A program made the translations under genes and the position numbers. A DNA stretch of 64,000 bases from Warburgia ugandensis (taxonomy: Eukaryota > Streptophyta > Magnoliopsida > Canellales > Canellaceae), in NCBI GenBank assembly GCA_035236585.1, contig CP141128.1:39042684-39106683 (forward strand), read 5' to 3'. Of the stretch, positions 22,561 to 33,129 are shown one piece after another (the stretch's first letter is position 1; every line of letters begins with the position of its first letter). The notes under the pieces were generated by a model. It searched no databases. It saw only the letters and a list, made by a program, of their open reading frames with translations, and had not been told where the DNA came from.

Positions 22561-23396
22561 CCCTGTTGAACACTGAATTGAAGGGGATATTAACGTACGA
22601 CAAGGTGTGGAGGGTTTCACAACAGATAAGAGTCAATCTAGCTCATTCTAGAGGGGGATAAGCATGGTGACTGATGCATGACATAAAATCCATGAAACCC
22701 ATTTGGTGATTTAGGTTTTTTTGCTAGATTTGCACTACTCCATGCTAAATCTATGTTTTTAGGGTGATCCAACCATTGGTTTCCCAATCTACAACTAGAA
22801 ATAGGTAAACATTTACCAGATAGGGCTTAGATTTGATTAAAATGGCAGATAGGGGCTTAAACTGATCAAACAATCTCAATTGTCTAATCGGTTATTGTGT
22901 AAACAGTATGGGTAAATGTTTGATTGATGATTAGATGCTACCAGTAGGTTTTCCAACTCTCAAATTGTTAGAAAACTCTAAAAAGAGGGTGATATGAACT
23001 ATTCATGGTGCTAATTATATCAATCTGATTTAGGAATACAATTATAGGGTGTGTTGAGGATTGCAATACAAAAAATGACATCCAACTCCTACTGAAGAGT
23101 TAATCTGGTTAGGAATCAAGAGTTCAAGGCCACTGAATAGTGAAAGTAACTTGTAGTCACTTAAGAAGAGTGGTGGATAGGCAATCTAGGACCAACAGTG
23201 TGGACGAAAAATCTAGTAACCAATGATCATTTAATTGGCAATCAGTCAATAGCTAATGAAATGTCCTCAATATAGTAATAAGCACTGTTACCTTGCCTAG
23301 CACCAAACAGTGTCAGGAACTAACTTAGATGAGACTTCCAAGCTAGAGAAGTTAAGAGAAATACTAGATTGAATATCTGCATGCGTGTTTATATTG

Positions 23397-24163
23397 TGAT
23401 AACCATTAACCTATGTTGTGAGGTTAAACTCTCACCCGGTATCACCTTACAATCCTTACATAGATTGTTCATTATTCTTAAGTAGAAAAAAGTCTATTTG
23501 GCTTTTATGAAGTCCACTTTTAAAGGTTATTAAGTGTTCATCCCTCTTCTTAACGAGTGTATTTGCAATGGACAAGTTATATGACAAAGCAAAATAGAGG
23601 ATATTCTCCCCCATCTCATTTCATTCACCTATACCATACCCTTCGTGTATTCTATCATATCCTTCCTTATCTTTTCCTACATGGCCATTTAAGTCTGCTC
23701 CTATCAATATCCCCTTAGTGTTGGGAATTTCTTGCATGACTCCCTCCATATCTTCCCAAAATTGTCTCTTGATTATATCTTGTAACCCTACTTGTGATGT
23801 GTATGCACTTATAACATTAATAATCTGCTCTGCTAGGACAAGTTTTATTATTATAATTGTATCACTAATTCTTTTAATGTCCACAACTTTATCCTTTAAT
23901 TCCTTATCCACTTTTATTCCTACGCCATTTCTGTTATTTTCCTTTCTTACATAACATAATTTATACCCATCTATTTCTCTAGGTTCAGCCCCTTTCCACT
24001 TGGTTTCTTGGATACAAGCGATGTTGACTCTCCTACATTTCATCGCATCTACTAACTCCAAACTCTTACCTGTTCTAGAGATACGAATCTTATGTTCTGG
24101 AGATACCCTATTTACTATCGCCTTTCTCAACCTCCATGGTATGAACCCATGTCCACTTTTCAC
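23397..24163 (-). pseudogene. RTE LINE endonuclease domain, one frameshift
   Basis: The AP-endonuclease-like domain that nicks target DNA for LINE insertion. The frame from 24163 to 23621 reads 180 codons with RTGKSLELVDAMK, NIACIQETKWKG (catalytic Glu in QETKW), GYKLCYVRKENNRNGVGIKV, NVISAYTSQVG, QFWEDMEG and GADLNGHVGKDKEGYDRIHEGYG (catalytic Asp-Leu-Asn). A frameshift near 23620 follows. The continuation to about 23397 reads ENILYFALSYNLSIANT, HLITFKSG, SQIDFFL and CKVIPGESLTSQHRLMV, completing the domain (usual SQIDF and SLTTQHRLL motifs). The match to plant RTE proteins often annotated craniofacial-development-protein-2-like is from memory of the family. Confidence 0.9.
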
Positions 24164-24364
24164 TGCACCTGGGTTCTAATGTAGCGCGTTGCTTCTGAGG
24201 AGACGCTTTAGCAGCCCTTGCCCATTTTTCACGACACCCGTGATCCGATGTACAGCGTTGCTTCTGGGACAATGCCCTAGCAACCCTTGCCTGTTTTTCA
24301 CTTACCCGGGATCTAATGTAATGCGTCACTTATGGGGAATGCCCTAGCTTGTGGGAATGTCTGT
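24157..24364 (-). repeat. Three 69-bp tandem units at the start of the LINE ORF
   Basis: Units start at 24157, 24226 and 24295 (69, 69, 70 bp). Because 69 is divisible by three, the minus-strand frame 24108-24329 stays open and encodes repeats of a SEKWARAAKASPQKQR-like peptide. They lie just upstream of the endonuclease. Confidence 0.85.
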
Positions 24365-24386
24365 TTTTGATTTATGTCATAGTTGG

Positions 24387-24667
24387 GGTTGCTATAGTTT
24401 TTAAAAAGCTGAAGATGATTTTCATTTCTTCCTTACAAACTAATATACAAATGCATATTCATATGCAAGCAGAAAAGAAATAACAAAATCATCTTCAGCT
24501 TCACCCTTGCTGACTGGCTACCTGATGCAAGGGTTGCCATATTTTAAGAAGCTGGAGATGATTTTCATTTCTTCCTCACAAACTAATATACAAATGCATA
24601 TTCATTTATAAGAAAGAAATAACAAAATCATCTTCAACTTCTCCCTTGCCGACTGGCACCTGACGCA
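24387..24667 (-). repeat. Tandem duplicate of a hairpin-bearing unit in the LINE 5' region
   Basis: Two units, 24387-24530 and 24531-24667. In the first, AAGCTGAAGATGATTTT (24406-24422) and its exact complement (24485-24501) form a 17-bp stem. In the second the arms (24549-24565, 24625-24641) have drifted. Confidence 0.85.
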
Positions 24668-24960
24668 AGACCCTCCTCCTTTTTCATCCAGGCTTAGGAC
24701 CGGCATTGGCGGAGTTTGATAGAGTTGTGACTAATCAGGAGCATATACAAAAACTAAATAAATTATTTGCGTCCAAACCTGAAGATCTCCATTTGAGTTT
24801 CACTATATATGTATATATATAAATGAATTTTGATCATTGAAACAAGTCCCTTCAGTTTATGCGAAAAATGAGATGAATCAGTATGTAAAAAATTAAATCA
24901 TGATTAAACTACTCATTATAAGCTATGTTATTATCTCGAACCATGTGAGAAAAATATACG

Positions 24961-25285
24961 ATTGATACCAGGTAATGTGAAATGACTCATAAGAGTTGAA
25001 GACTGGTACCAGATAATGTTAAATGGTTTGTAAGAAGGAAGACTGGTACTAGGTAATGTGAAATGGCTCGTAAGAGTGAAGACTAGTATTAGGTAATGTG
25101 AATGGCTCAGAAGAGTGAAGACTAGTACGAGGTAATGTGAAATGGCTCGTGAGAGTGAAGACTGGTACTAGGTAATGTGAAAGGGCTCATAAGAGTAAAG
25201 ACTGGTATCAGATAATGTGAAATGGTTCATAAGAGCGAAGATTGGTATTAGGTAAAGAAGAATGGTATTAGGAAATGTAAATGAG
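24961..25285. repeat. 40-bp tandem array in Tek-1 5' LTR, 8 units
   Basis: Unit like GACTGGTACTAGGTAATGTG plus AAATGGCTCGTAAGAGTGAA. Starts at 24961, 25001, 25041, 25081, 25120, 25160, 25200 and 25240. The 3' LTR array at 31396-31770 has about nine units. Confidence 0.92.
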
Positions 25286-25518
25286 ACTCGTGAGTCTGAT
25301 ATGTGATTACATACATTGCATTTCAAGGAATGTGTTTTAGTATTGATGCATTGATATTTCTTTATTTATAGCATGAATTCATGATTTTGATAAATGTTGA
25401 ATTATTTCAAGTTAAATGATGAATGAACTGCAGTTTGCATGATTCGACATGGAAAAATTGATCTATATAGAAATATCATGATTTTGTTTATGTAAAATTG
25501 CATCTTATTCCACCTACA

Positions 25519-25561
25519 CAAGCACAAGCTTGCTCAGATATTGTACTTGTTTACAATATCT
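25519..25561 (+). promoter_or_regulatory. Double hairpin in Tek-1 5' LTR
   Basis: Hairpin 1 is CAAGC-ACAA-GCTTG (25519-25532). Hairpin 2 is AGATATTGTA, loop CTTGTT, TACAATATCT (25536-25561), a perfect 10-bp stem. It is about 570 bp before the LTR end and found in all Tekay-type LTR copies that reach this region. Confidence 0.8.
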
Positions 25562-26130
25562 TAGAATAGAGGATTCTCATGCAATAGGAGCTGTTTACTG
25601 ACAGGAGTGCGCCTACAGAAGCTTTTGACAAGGAAAGGTAAAAATTGGTTTGTGTTTGAAGTTGTTGTACTAGAAAAGAGAAAGAGACTATATTGTATGT
25701 AATTATGGGAGTTTTGATAACTTATGTGATTGGGTTGTGATGTGGAAGTTATGGGTATCTATTTTGTTTAATTGTACTATCTTTATTATGTTAAATGTAT
25801 GAAAAGGAGATAGAGTCTCCAATTATGTTTAAAAAAATGTGAATGAATGTTTATTAGGTACTTTGTAATGACATGCGTTAAATGTCATATATCTGAAAAA
25901 TAGAGGAAACTCTACTAGATTTTCAATAGAAATGTAGTGCTCATTTCATTGAGAACCCTTTTTGAGAAAAGAAAAATGACACTTAAGCTTTTAAGAATGA
26001 ATTTTAAAGAAAAGGATTTTTCTTGGTGTTATTTGATTTTTAAAAAAAAATATTTTCAATAGAGATGGATCTCCCTATGTAAATGACTTTTGTATTTAAA
26101 GTGTTATAAAAAAACCAGGGTCATCATAGT

Positions 26131-26143
26131 TGGTATTAGAGCC
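26131..26143 (+). promoter_or_regulatory. Tek-1 primer-binding site (initiator Met tRNA)
   Basis: TGGTATTAGAGCC, one change from TGGTATCAGAGCC, two bases after the LTR end. Confidence 0.9.
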
Positions 26144-26264
26144 TAAGTTCAATCCACTCACAACTAGTCACATTGAGTAAAGTCTTAAGTAGTCTCAAAA
26201 GTAAGATGTTGTGATTTATGAGTTTGGGAGTAACTCATGAAAGGAGCTTGTGAAAAAGGGAATG

Positions 26265-27349
26265 ATGTCACCTAAGAGGATGAGTTAGAGGACAACAAAC
26301 TCCTCTGCTGACTCATCTAGCTAGGGGAGTTAGATGACAGACTTCATGGCCAACATGATGCAAAATCTTAGTCAGCTGATGTAGTGGCAACAACAGATGC
26401 AACTACAACTACAACCACAGCTATAGCAGCAACAACAATAGCAACAATAGCCCCAACCTTAGCCTCCAACCTCATCTGTGCCTACCACAGGTGAAGGATT
26501 TCAAGTGGGGATCAGAACAAGGTGGATAACCTACTAGAGAAGTTTAAGTAGATTGAGCCTGCATTTACTGGCAATAATGAGCTAAACGCTGTAGAGCAGT
26601 GGATGCACGAGATAGAGAAGATATTTGAGGCCATAAATTTTTTAGATGACCAAAAGGTGAAGGTGGTGACATTTGTCATGGCAGGATCAACTTCTTTTTG
26701 GTGACCGTCTGCAAGGAGAACATTTTTTTAGGACAAAGGTGATGTTTCTTGGGAAGAATTTAAGAATGCCTTCAATAACCAATATTTTCCTCCTCACATC
26801 AAGGCAAAGAAAGAGCAAGAATTTCTAGAATTCAAAGAAGGGAGCATGACTGTTCTCGAGTTTGAAGATAAGTTTACTCAATCCAGGAGGATGGTGCCAG
26901 ATGTGAGTACTAAAGATGAAAAAGCAACCTAGATGTTTGTAGACAGGTTGAACCCTAGATTGAGGGGTAAGGTTCTCATGACACAACCTACTAATGTGGA
27001 TAAGGCAATGGAGATGGCTTCCATTGCTGAGGAGGAACAACAAAAGATGCAAACTACCACGAGAGGCAGGGAAAAAGGATGATTTTGAAACAGCGGCAAC
27101 GGAGGATACAATGGGGAAAGCAAGAGGTTTAGTTTCTCTCCAGGATCTCAGAAGCCCCAGAAAAGACAATTACATAGGCCAGATATAAAAAGGGACTTCA
27201 AACAATGTCCTTATTGCAACAGATTCCATGATGACAAGGCATGTTATTATCGTGATCAAAGATCTTTTCACTGTAGCAAACATGGACACAGGGTTAGGGA
27301 TTGTCCTAAGGGACAACATCCAATAGACTCAGGTGCTAAAGCAAAGTAG
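26265..27349 (+). pseudogene. gag: Tek-1 gag, broken
   Basis: Capsid/nucleocapsid precursor. It starts MSPKRMS, then a Gln-rich run (26380-26450), a capsid core with EPAFTGNNELNAVEQWM, EKIFEA, WEEFKNAFNNQYFPPHIKAKK and EFLEFKEGSMTVLEFEDKF, MFVDRLNPRLRGKV, and after a frameshift a zinc knuckle region CPYCNRFHDDKACYY...FHCSKHGHRVRDCPKG. The first Cys of the last knuckle appears to be Ser (SFHC for CFHC). At least eight in-frame stops, mostly CAG or CAA to TAG or TAA and TGG to TAG or TGA. The order matches plant chromovirus gag. Confidence 0.88.
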
Positions 27350-27800
27350 TTGCCCAAGAGTCAAGCGAGAGTTTTTGCTTTGACTACCGACCAGGCCCGC
27401 ACCTCTATTGCCATGGTTGAAGGTACACTGTTAATATTTGACAAACATGTATGTATTTTAGTTCCACTCAATCATTCATGTCATGTGACTTTGCATCATG
27501 CACGGATATCATTGTACATAGATTGGGATTTTGTCTGGAAATTAGTACCCCTATGGGTGAATTGGTTGATGTACTAGAATTCTCACAAGACGTACCCATA
27601 GTTATTTAGGCAGAGAACTTAGTGCCTACTTAATCCTCCTTAGTATGACTGATTTTGACATCATCTTGGGCATGGACTGGTTGGCAGAGCATGGAGCACC
27701 GGTAGATAGCACAAAGAAATGGGTGACATTGTTGGGCTCAAATGGGGAGTCCTTTGCATTTCAAGGATAACTAGATACATTAGGTGTTAGCATAATCTCT
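27350..27800 (+). pseudogene. Tek-1 protease region, broken
   Basis: Aspartic protease between gag and reverse transcriptase. The frame from 27350 gives PKSQARVFALTTDQA and then degenerates. The catalytic DSGA is not readable near 27440-27470 (DKHV...LVPLNHSCH). The end is clear: MTDFDIILGMDWLAEHGA at about 27644-27697, the conserved closing part of these proteases. The DFDVILGMDWL form is typical of chromoviruses. Confidence 0.8.
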
Positions 27801-27959
27801 GCTACTCAAGCATCATGTCTAATGCTTAGAGGATGTCAGGCATAAGTGGCTACTATTGTAGCTCAGGAGAGTTCAGGACCATAGATTGAGGAAATAGATG
27901 TGGTACATGATTTTCAGAAGGTTTTCCCTGAATAGTTACCTAGATTTCCTCTGAGGCAG

Positions 27960-28750
27960 GAGGTGGAATTTACCATTGAGTTATTACCCTGGACATCTCC
28001 CATTTCTAAAGCATCGTATCACATGGCTCCAGTAGAATTAAAGGAGTTGAAGGTCCAGTCATAGGAACTATTAAACTGAGGGTTTATTTACCCAAGTGTG
28101 TCACCATGGTGAGCTCCAATTCTGTTTGTGAAGAAGAAGGATGGCTTCATGCGATTGTGTATTGATTACAGACTATTAAATGGGGCCACTATAAAGAACT
28201 AATATTCACTACCTCGTATTGATGACCTATTTGATCAACTATAATCAGCAAAAGTATTCTCTAAGATTGATTTGCGATCAGGCTATCACTAACTTAGGAT
28301 TTGAGATGAAGATGTTCCTAAGACTGCATTTCAAATTCTCTATGGACATTATGAATTTCTTATGATGCCATTCAAGTTGACAAATGCACCTACAACAATT
28401 GGGGACTTAATGAATTGAGTGTTTAAAGAATATCTTGACAAATTTGTCATTGTATTTGTGGATCACATCCTTGTTTACTCCAACAGTGTGGAAGATTATA
28501 AAGAACACGTCATGTTAAACACTCTTCAAACTCACCCGTTATGTGCGAAATTCTCAAAGTGTAAATTTTGGCTAGAACAGGTCTAGTTTCTTAGTCATAT
28601 TATATCTAAGGATGGTGTTGCAGTTGATCCTAAGGAGATCAAAGCAATTACAAATTGGGAAAAACCTAAGACAATGACTAAGATACATAGTTTTCTTAGT
28701 TTAGCTAGATATGACTAAGATACATAGTTTTCTTAGTTTAGCTAGATATT
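27960..28750 (+). pseudogene. Tek-1 reverse transcriptase, broken
   Basis: RNA-dependent DNA polymerase domain. It reads [83 protein letters not shown], then FVDHILVYS at 28455-28481, SKCKFWLEQV and GVAVDPKEIKAI. The catalytic pair is FVDH, with the second Asp changed to His. Stops are scattered through it. A perfect 37-bp tandem duplication (28674-28747) breaks the frame at the connection to RNase H. Confidence 0.92.
28674..28747. repeat. Perfect 37-bp tandem duplication in pol
   Basis: 28674-28710 and 28711-28747 are identical (ATGACTAAGATACATAG... to ...GCTAGAT). Adds one base beyond a multiple of three, so it shifts the frame. Confidence 0.97.
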
Positions 28751-29290
28751 ATCGATGTTTTATTGAAAGTTTCTCTCTTATTGCACAATCATTGACGAGA
28801 TTGACCAAGAAGAGCATAAATTCATTTGGGTGGATGACTATGAGAGGAGTTTCTAGGAATTGAAGAGAAGACTCACTTTTGCACCTATTTTGTGTTTTCC
28901 CGAAGGAAATGGAGGATTCATTGTATATAGTTATGCTTCTAAAAAGGGACTGGGATGTGTGCTTATGCAAAATGACAAGGTGATAGCTTATGCACCCAGA
29001 CAATTGAAAATTCATGAGTAGAACTACCCTACGCATGATCTGGAGCTTACTGCCATAGTTTTGATTTGAAGATATGGAGGCACTACCTATATGATGAGAA
29101 AGTTGAAGTGTTTACTTACGACAAAAGCCTTAAATATATCTTCTCTCAAAGTGACCTCAACATGAGACAAACACGTTGGGTTGAGTACCTCAAAGATTTT
29201 GACTTCACCATTCAATATCATCCAAGCAAAGCTAACATAGTTGCTAACACCCTTAGTAGAAAGTCAAAAGGTATAATTGCCAATATCTCC
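28750..29290 (+). pseudogene. Tek-1 RNase H, broken
   Basis: Removes RNA from the hybrid during reverse transcription. Pieces: FCFPEG-like start, YASKKGLGCVLMQNDKVIAYAPRQLK (the catalytic Asp of SDASKKGLG is Tyr here), NYPTHDLELTAIV, then 29066-29413 with WRHYLYDEKVEVFTYDKSLKYIF, LNMRQTRWVEYLKDFDFTIQYH and ANTLSRKS (family form VADALSRKS). Confidence 0.9.
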
Positions 29291-29429
29291 ATTAGATCAA
29301 CTTTCCTAGATCTAGTCATACAAGCACAATGGTTGTGCAAGGAGACTCAAGCTTTAAGTGAAAAGAAAGGCTTTCATAAGGGATATGATGGTAGTGCGAG
29401 ATTTCATGGGTGACTTGTTGTACTGGCAA

Positions 29430-30260
29430 GTCCAAAGTTGAAATAGGAATTGTTGAAGGAAGCGCATAACTCCAAGTTTACCATACACCCAGGTGGTACA
29501 AAGATGTAGCAAGATCTAAAAAGAAACTTCTGGTGGCGAGGAATGAAATGGGATATTAGAGAGTGTGTTGCATGGTGCCTCACCTATCAAAGAGCGAAAA
29601 CAGAACACCAAAGTCCAGTAGGTTTGCTATAGACTCTGGAGCTTCGAGAGTGGAAATGGGATCATATAACCATGGATTTTAAGGTTGGGTTGCCTAGAAC
29701 TTCCAGTGGGCATGATACGATATGGATTATTGTGGATCGATTAACAAAGCTCATTTTCTACCAATACAACAGAGGCAGTCACCAGAGAGTTTGGCCAAAT
29801 TATACATCAAGGAAATAGTGAGTCTGCATAGTGTGCAAATTTCAATCATATCTAATAAATGGAGTGATGTAGGAGAATGACAATTTGCCAAATTAGAACT
29901 AATTGAGCAATGTACCGAAAAGGTCAAATTGATTCAAAAATGACTAGTGGCAGCACATAGTAAACAGAAGAACTACACATATTAGAGTTATAGGGACCTT
30001 GAGTTTCAATTCAATGGTCATCTTTTCCTACGAGTCTCACCCACAAAACGAACAATGAGGTTTGGATTGAAAGGGAAGTTGAATCCAAGGTATGTGGGAC
30101 CTTTTGAGTTATTGGAGAGGGGGAGCCGAGTTGCCTACTGACTTGCTTTACCTCCTCAACTATTTGAGGTTCACAATGTTTTCCATGTATGGATGCTAAG
30201 GAAATACGTTCCAGATCCCACACACATTCTTAAGCTAGTGCTAATGGAACTACAACCAAA
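29430..30260 (+). pseudogene. Tek-1 integrase with trace of chromodomain linker, broken
   Basis: Inserts the DNA copy into the genome. The HHCC finger is seen as HNSKFTIHPGG...CVAWCLTYQRAK (29463-29590). The core begins WKWDHITMDF (first catalytic Asp at 29674). The second catalytic segment is degraded (SNKWSDVG for TSDRDPRF) with an internal deletion. The C-terminal part is good: FGLKGKLNPRYVGPFELLERG, ALPPQLFEVHNVFHVWMLRKYVPDPTH. It ends near ELQPNL, where a chromodomain should follow. The 3' LTR text begins at about 30262, so the chromodomain and polypurine tract are deleted. Confidence 0.9.
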
Positions 30261-31395
30261 TTTAAGAAGAGAGGAGAGAGGGAAGAGGGAAGAGAAGGAG
30301 AGGAGAAAGGAGAGAACAGAGACGGGGCTGGGATCTACATGCTAAACAACTCACCCACGCTGGAGATGAAGATGGATGTTAGGGTTTTTAGGTGCCAAAA
30401 TTTGTAGATGCTGCTGAAGAAGATGATGGATTGGATCATCAATCTGAGCCAACCAATCTTCTCAGTATAGGAGCACAAAGTAAAGCCCCAAGGTTTTAAG
30501 ACGATCCATGCTCTGTTGAATGCTAGATTGAAGGCGAGATTAATGTATGGCAAGGCATGGAGGATTTCATGATGGATCAAATTCAATCTAGCTCATTCTA
30601 AAGAGGGAAAAGCACGGTGGATCATGCAAGAGCTAAAATCCATGAAAATCATTTTGTGATTTAAGTTTTCTTGCTAGATTTGTACAATTCCATACTAAAT
30701 CTATGTTTTTAAGGTCATCCAACTATTGGTTTCCTAATCTACAGCTAGAAATAGGTAAACATTCACCAGATAGGTATTTGATTTGACTGAAATGGTAGAT
30801 AGTAGCTTAAATTAATTGGACAATCTCAATTATTCTATTAGTTACTATGTAAGCAATATGGGTAAACGTCTGATCGATGATCAGATGCTACTAGTAGGTT
30901 TCCCAACCCTCAAATTGATAGAACACTCGAAAAATTTGGTGATATGAACTGTTCATGATGCTTATTATATCAATCTAATTTAGGAATACAAATATAGGGT
31001 GTGTTGACGATTGTAGTATGGAAAATAACATCTAGATCCAACCCAAGAGTTGATCTGGTTAGGAATCAAGAGTTTAAGGCCATTGAACAGTGAAAGTAAC
31101 TTATAATCACTTAAGAAGAGAAATCCTAGATTTGTATATCTGGATGTGTGTTTATATTATTACAAAGGTGTGACTTATTGGAAGTGCGTACGAGAAGTAA
31201 ATAAATTATTTGCGTAAGTGAACCTGAAGATCTCCATTTGAGGTAGGTGGAATTAAGATTTACTAAGATTTTTAATATATATACATATGAATTTCAATCA
31301 CTAAAACAAGTCTCTTCAGTTTATACAAAAAATGAGATGAATGAGTATGCAAAAAATTGAATCATGATTAAAATTCTTATGTGAGAAACATATAA

Positions 31396-31770
31396 GACTG
31401 ATACCAGGTAATGTGAAAAGACTTGTAAGTGCTGATGACTAATACTAAGAAATCTGAAACTACTCGTAAGAGTTGAAGGCTTGTACCAGGTAATGTGAAA
31501 GGGTTTGTAAGAACGAAGACTGATACTAGGTAATGAGAAATGACTAGTAAGAGCGAAACCTAATATCAGGTTATGTGAAATGTCTCATAAGAGCGAAGAC
31601 TGGTACAAAGTAATGTGAAATGGCTCGTGAGAGTGAAGACTAGTACAGGGTAATGCGAAATGGCTCGTAAGACCAAAGACTGGTATCAAGTAATGTGAAA
31701 TGGCTCATAAGAGTGAAGACTAGTATCAAGTAAAGAATACTAGTATCAGAAAATGTAAATGACTTGTGAG
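31396..31770. repeat. 40-bp tandem array in Tek-1 3' LTR, about 9 units
   Basis: Same unit as 24961-25285, with starts every 40 bp from 31396. Confidence 0.9.
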
Positions 31771-31995
31771 TTTGATATGTGATTACATACTTTGCCTTTC
31801 AAGGAATGTGTTTTAGTACTAATTCATTGGTATTTCCTTATTTGTAGCATGAATTCATGATTTTGATAAATGTTGAATTATTTCAAGCTAAATGATGAAT
31901 GAATTGTAATTTGCATGAATCATCCTGGAAAAATTGATCTATACAAAAATGTCAGGATTTTGTTTATGTAAAATTGCATCTTAGTCCACCTACAC

Positions 31996-32038
31996 AAGCA
32001 CAAGCTTACTGAGATATTGTACTTGTTTACAATATCTC
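31996..32038 (+). promoter_or_regulatory. Double hairpin in Tek-1 3' LTR
   Basis: AAGC-ACAA-GCTT (31996-32007), then GAGATATTGTA, loop CTTGTT, TACAATATCTC (32011-32038), a perfect 11-bp stem. Confidence 0.8.
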
Positions 32039-32393
32039 ATAGTAGAGTATTCCCAAGAAATAAGAGTCGTTTACTGGCAAAGTCTCCAATTATGTTTTAA
32101 AATTGTGAATGAGTGTTTACCAGGTACTTTGCAATGACATGCATTAAATGTCATATGTCTAAAAAACAGAGAAAACTCTGTTAGATTTTTAGTAGAAATG
32201 TAGCACTCATTTCAAAGAGAAACCTTTTTGAGAAATGAAAAATGACACTTGGGCATTTAAGAATTAATTTTAAAGAAAAAGATTTTTTCACTGTTATTTG
32301 AATTTAAAAAAAAATGGTTTTCAATAGAGATCAATCTCGCTATCTAAATGTCTTATGTATTTAAAAAGTGTTATAAAAACTGAGGTCATCACA

Positions 32394-32398
32394 ATAAT
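32394..32398. repeat. Tek-1 target duplication, right
   Basis: ATAAT, matching 22008-22012. Confidence 0.85.
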
Positions 32399-33125
32399 AA
32401 TACAAGTCAAGGGTAAACCATTACTACATGGAAGTGGAGGTAGTTTATAACTGGTTTACCCTTGTATAAGGAGATATCATTCTAGGACCCTACTGTAAGA
32501 TCTACTCAATCTTTTATCCTTCCTAGATTTAGGATTTACATTATTAAAGTAGATATGCATAATTGCTTAGTAGTATAATTCATATAGGTAGTAGTCATCT
32601 TTTAATTATTTGTTATTTTAAGATTGTTGCATTGGTTTGTTATTTTTCTTGCATTTTTAGGACACATTTATTTTCTTTAAGATGATTTACTATGTCATGA
32701 TGAATGAAAATTGATTAGTAAAGGCATCATACCCCACAAGATTAAGGGTGGATTCCCAATTTCAAAGAAAAAGAATTTTGGTCTCTCAATTTCCATTTCT
32801 TTTTTTCTTTTTTTATTTACTCACTCTTTGATTGTGAAGGATTTGCATCTAGGGAGAACCCTTGATAAGTTTATACATCACGGTAATCTTTACTATTTGG
32901 AAGGTGAGCAAGTTATTGCTACATTTTCTCAATGTCTTTCAACCAGGTTATTGTCCTCTAAGCCAATCCTGTTTCATCCTATTTCAAAAGTCAATTAGAA
33001 GAGACTTATAGAAGTCTTCAAGCTCATAGGAACCTCTTAGAGGGAGGTGAACTATAGTCACTCCAATGGCCATGACCTAAATCAATATTTTGGTATTTAA
33101 ATGGCTAGCTCTTCCAACACATCCG
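32399..33125 (+). other. Ath-C leader, continued after Tek-1
   Basis: Continues Athila leader text interrupted at 22012 (compare 13720-13900: TAGTGTAATTCATATAG near 32571). It includes the foreign-looking frame 32711-32998 and ends with the CTTAT/CTCATAGGAACCTCTTAGAGGGAGG block also seen at 14097 and 35277. Confidence 0.55.
32711..32998 (+). pseudogene. Possible Ty1/copia pre-integrase scrap
   Basis: A 95-codon frame without parallel in the other Athila leaders. FFLFLFTHSLIVKDLHLGRTLDKFIHHGNLYYLEGE resembles in layout the GAG-pre-integrase segment of plant copia polyproteins (xxDLxTGKxIGxGxxxxGLYYL). The match is short and from memory. It could equally be a chance open frame in an unknown insertion. 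Confidence 0.35.
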
Positions 33126-33129
33126 GTAA

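Larger units (their letters stand above)
23388..24725 (-). mobile_element. RTE-type LINE, 5' part only, inside Tek-1 LTR
   Basis: On the minus strand it runs from an untranslated 5' region (a GCCGGTCCTAAGCCTGG motif near 24700, typical of plant RTE starts) through two sets of tandem repeats into an apurinic endonuclease domain. It stops near 23388, before reverse transcriptase. The Tek-1 3' LTR lacks this insert: its text goes from GTGTTTATATT (31150s) to GTGTGACTTATTGG, matching the two sides here. LINEs normally lose their 5' end, so a retained 5' end with missing 3' half points to a later deletion. No target duplication is visible. Confidence 0.85.
22013..26128 (+). repeat. 5' LTR of Tek-1
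   Basis: Begins TGTAACATCC, ends GGGTCATCATA (CATCACA in the 3' LTR). In order it holds a GC-rich block 22255-22560, the LINE insertion 23388-24725, a 40-bp tandem array 24961-25285 and the double hairpin 25519-25561. It aligns with 30262-32393 with many substitutions. Small frames at 22187-22554 on both strands are artefacts of the GC-rich block. Confidence 0.88.
22013..32393 (+). mobile_element. Tekay/Del-type chromovirus Tek-1, near-complete but dead
   Basis: A 10.4-kb Ty3/gypsy element with a perfect 5-bp target duplication ATAAT (22008-22012 and 32394-32398). Order: 5' LTR 22013-26128, iMet-tRNA primer site 26131, gag, protease, reverse transcriptase, RNase H, integrase, trace of a chromodomain linker, truncated 3' LTR 30262-32393. 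This domain order and primer are those of plant chromoviruses. The 5' LTR holds a LINE. The polypurine tract, chromodomain body and about 280 bp at the start of the 3' LTR are deleted. It is inserted in the leader of Ath-C, whose text continues on the far side. Confidence 0.9.
30262..32393 (+). repeat. 3' LTR of Tek-1, first part missing
   Basis: Aligns with 22300-26128 of the 5' LTR minus the LINE. About 280 bp at its start are deleted. It holds the purine-rich block (30262-30330), the 40-bp array (31396-31770) and the double hairpin (31996-32038), and ends GAGGTCATCACA. Confidence 0.88.

Noticed and set aside
24108..24329. Independent small gene with 23-residue repeats
   Set aside because: It is the 69-bp tandem array of the RTE LINE directly upstream of its endonuclease.
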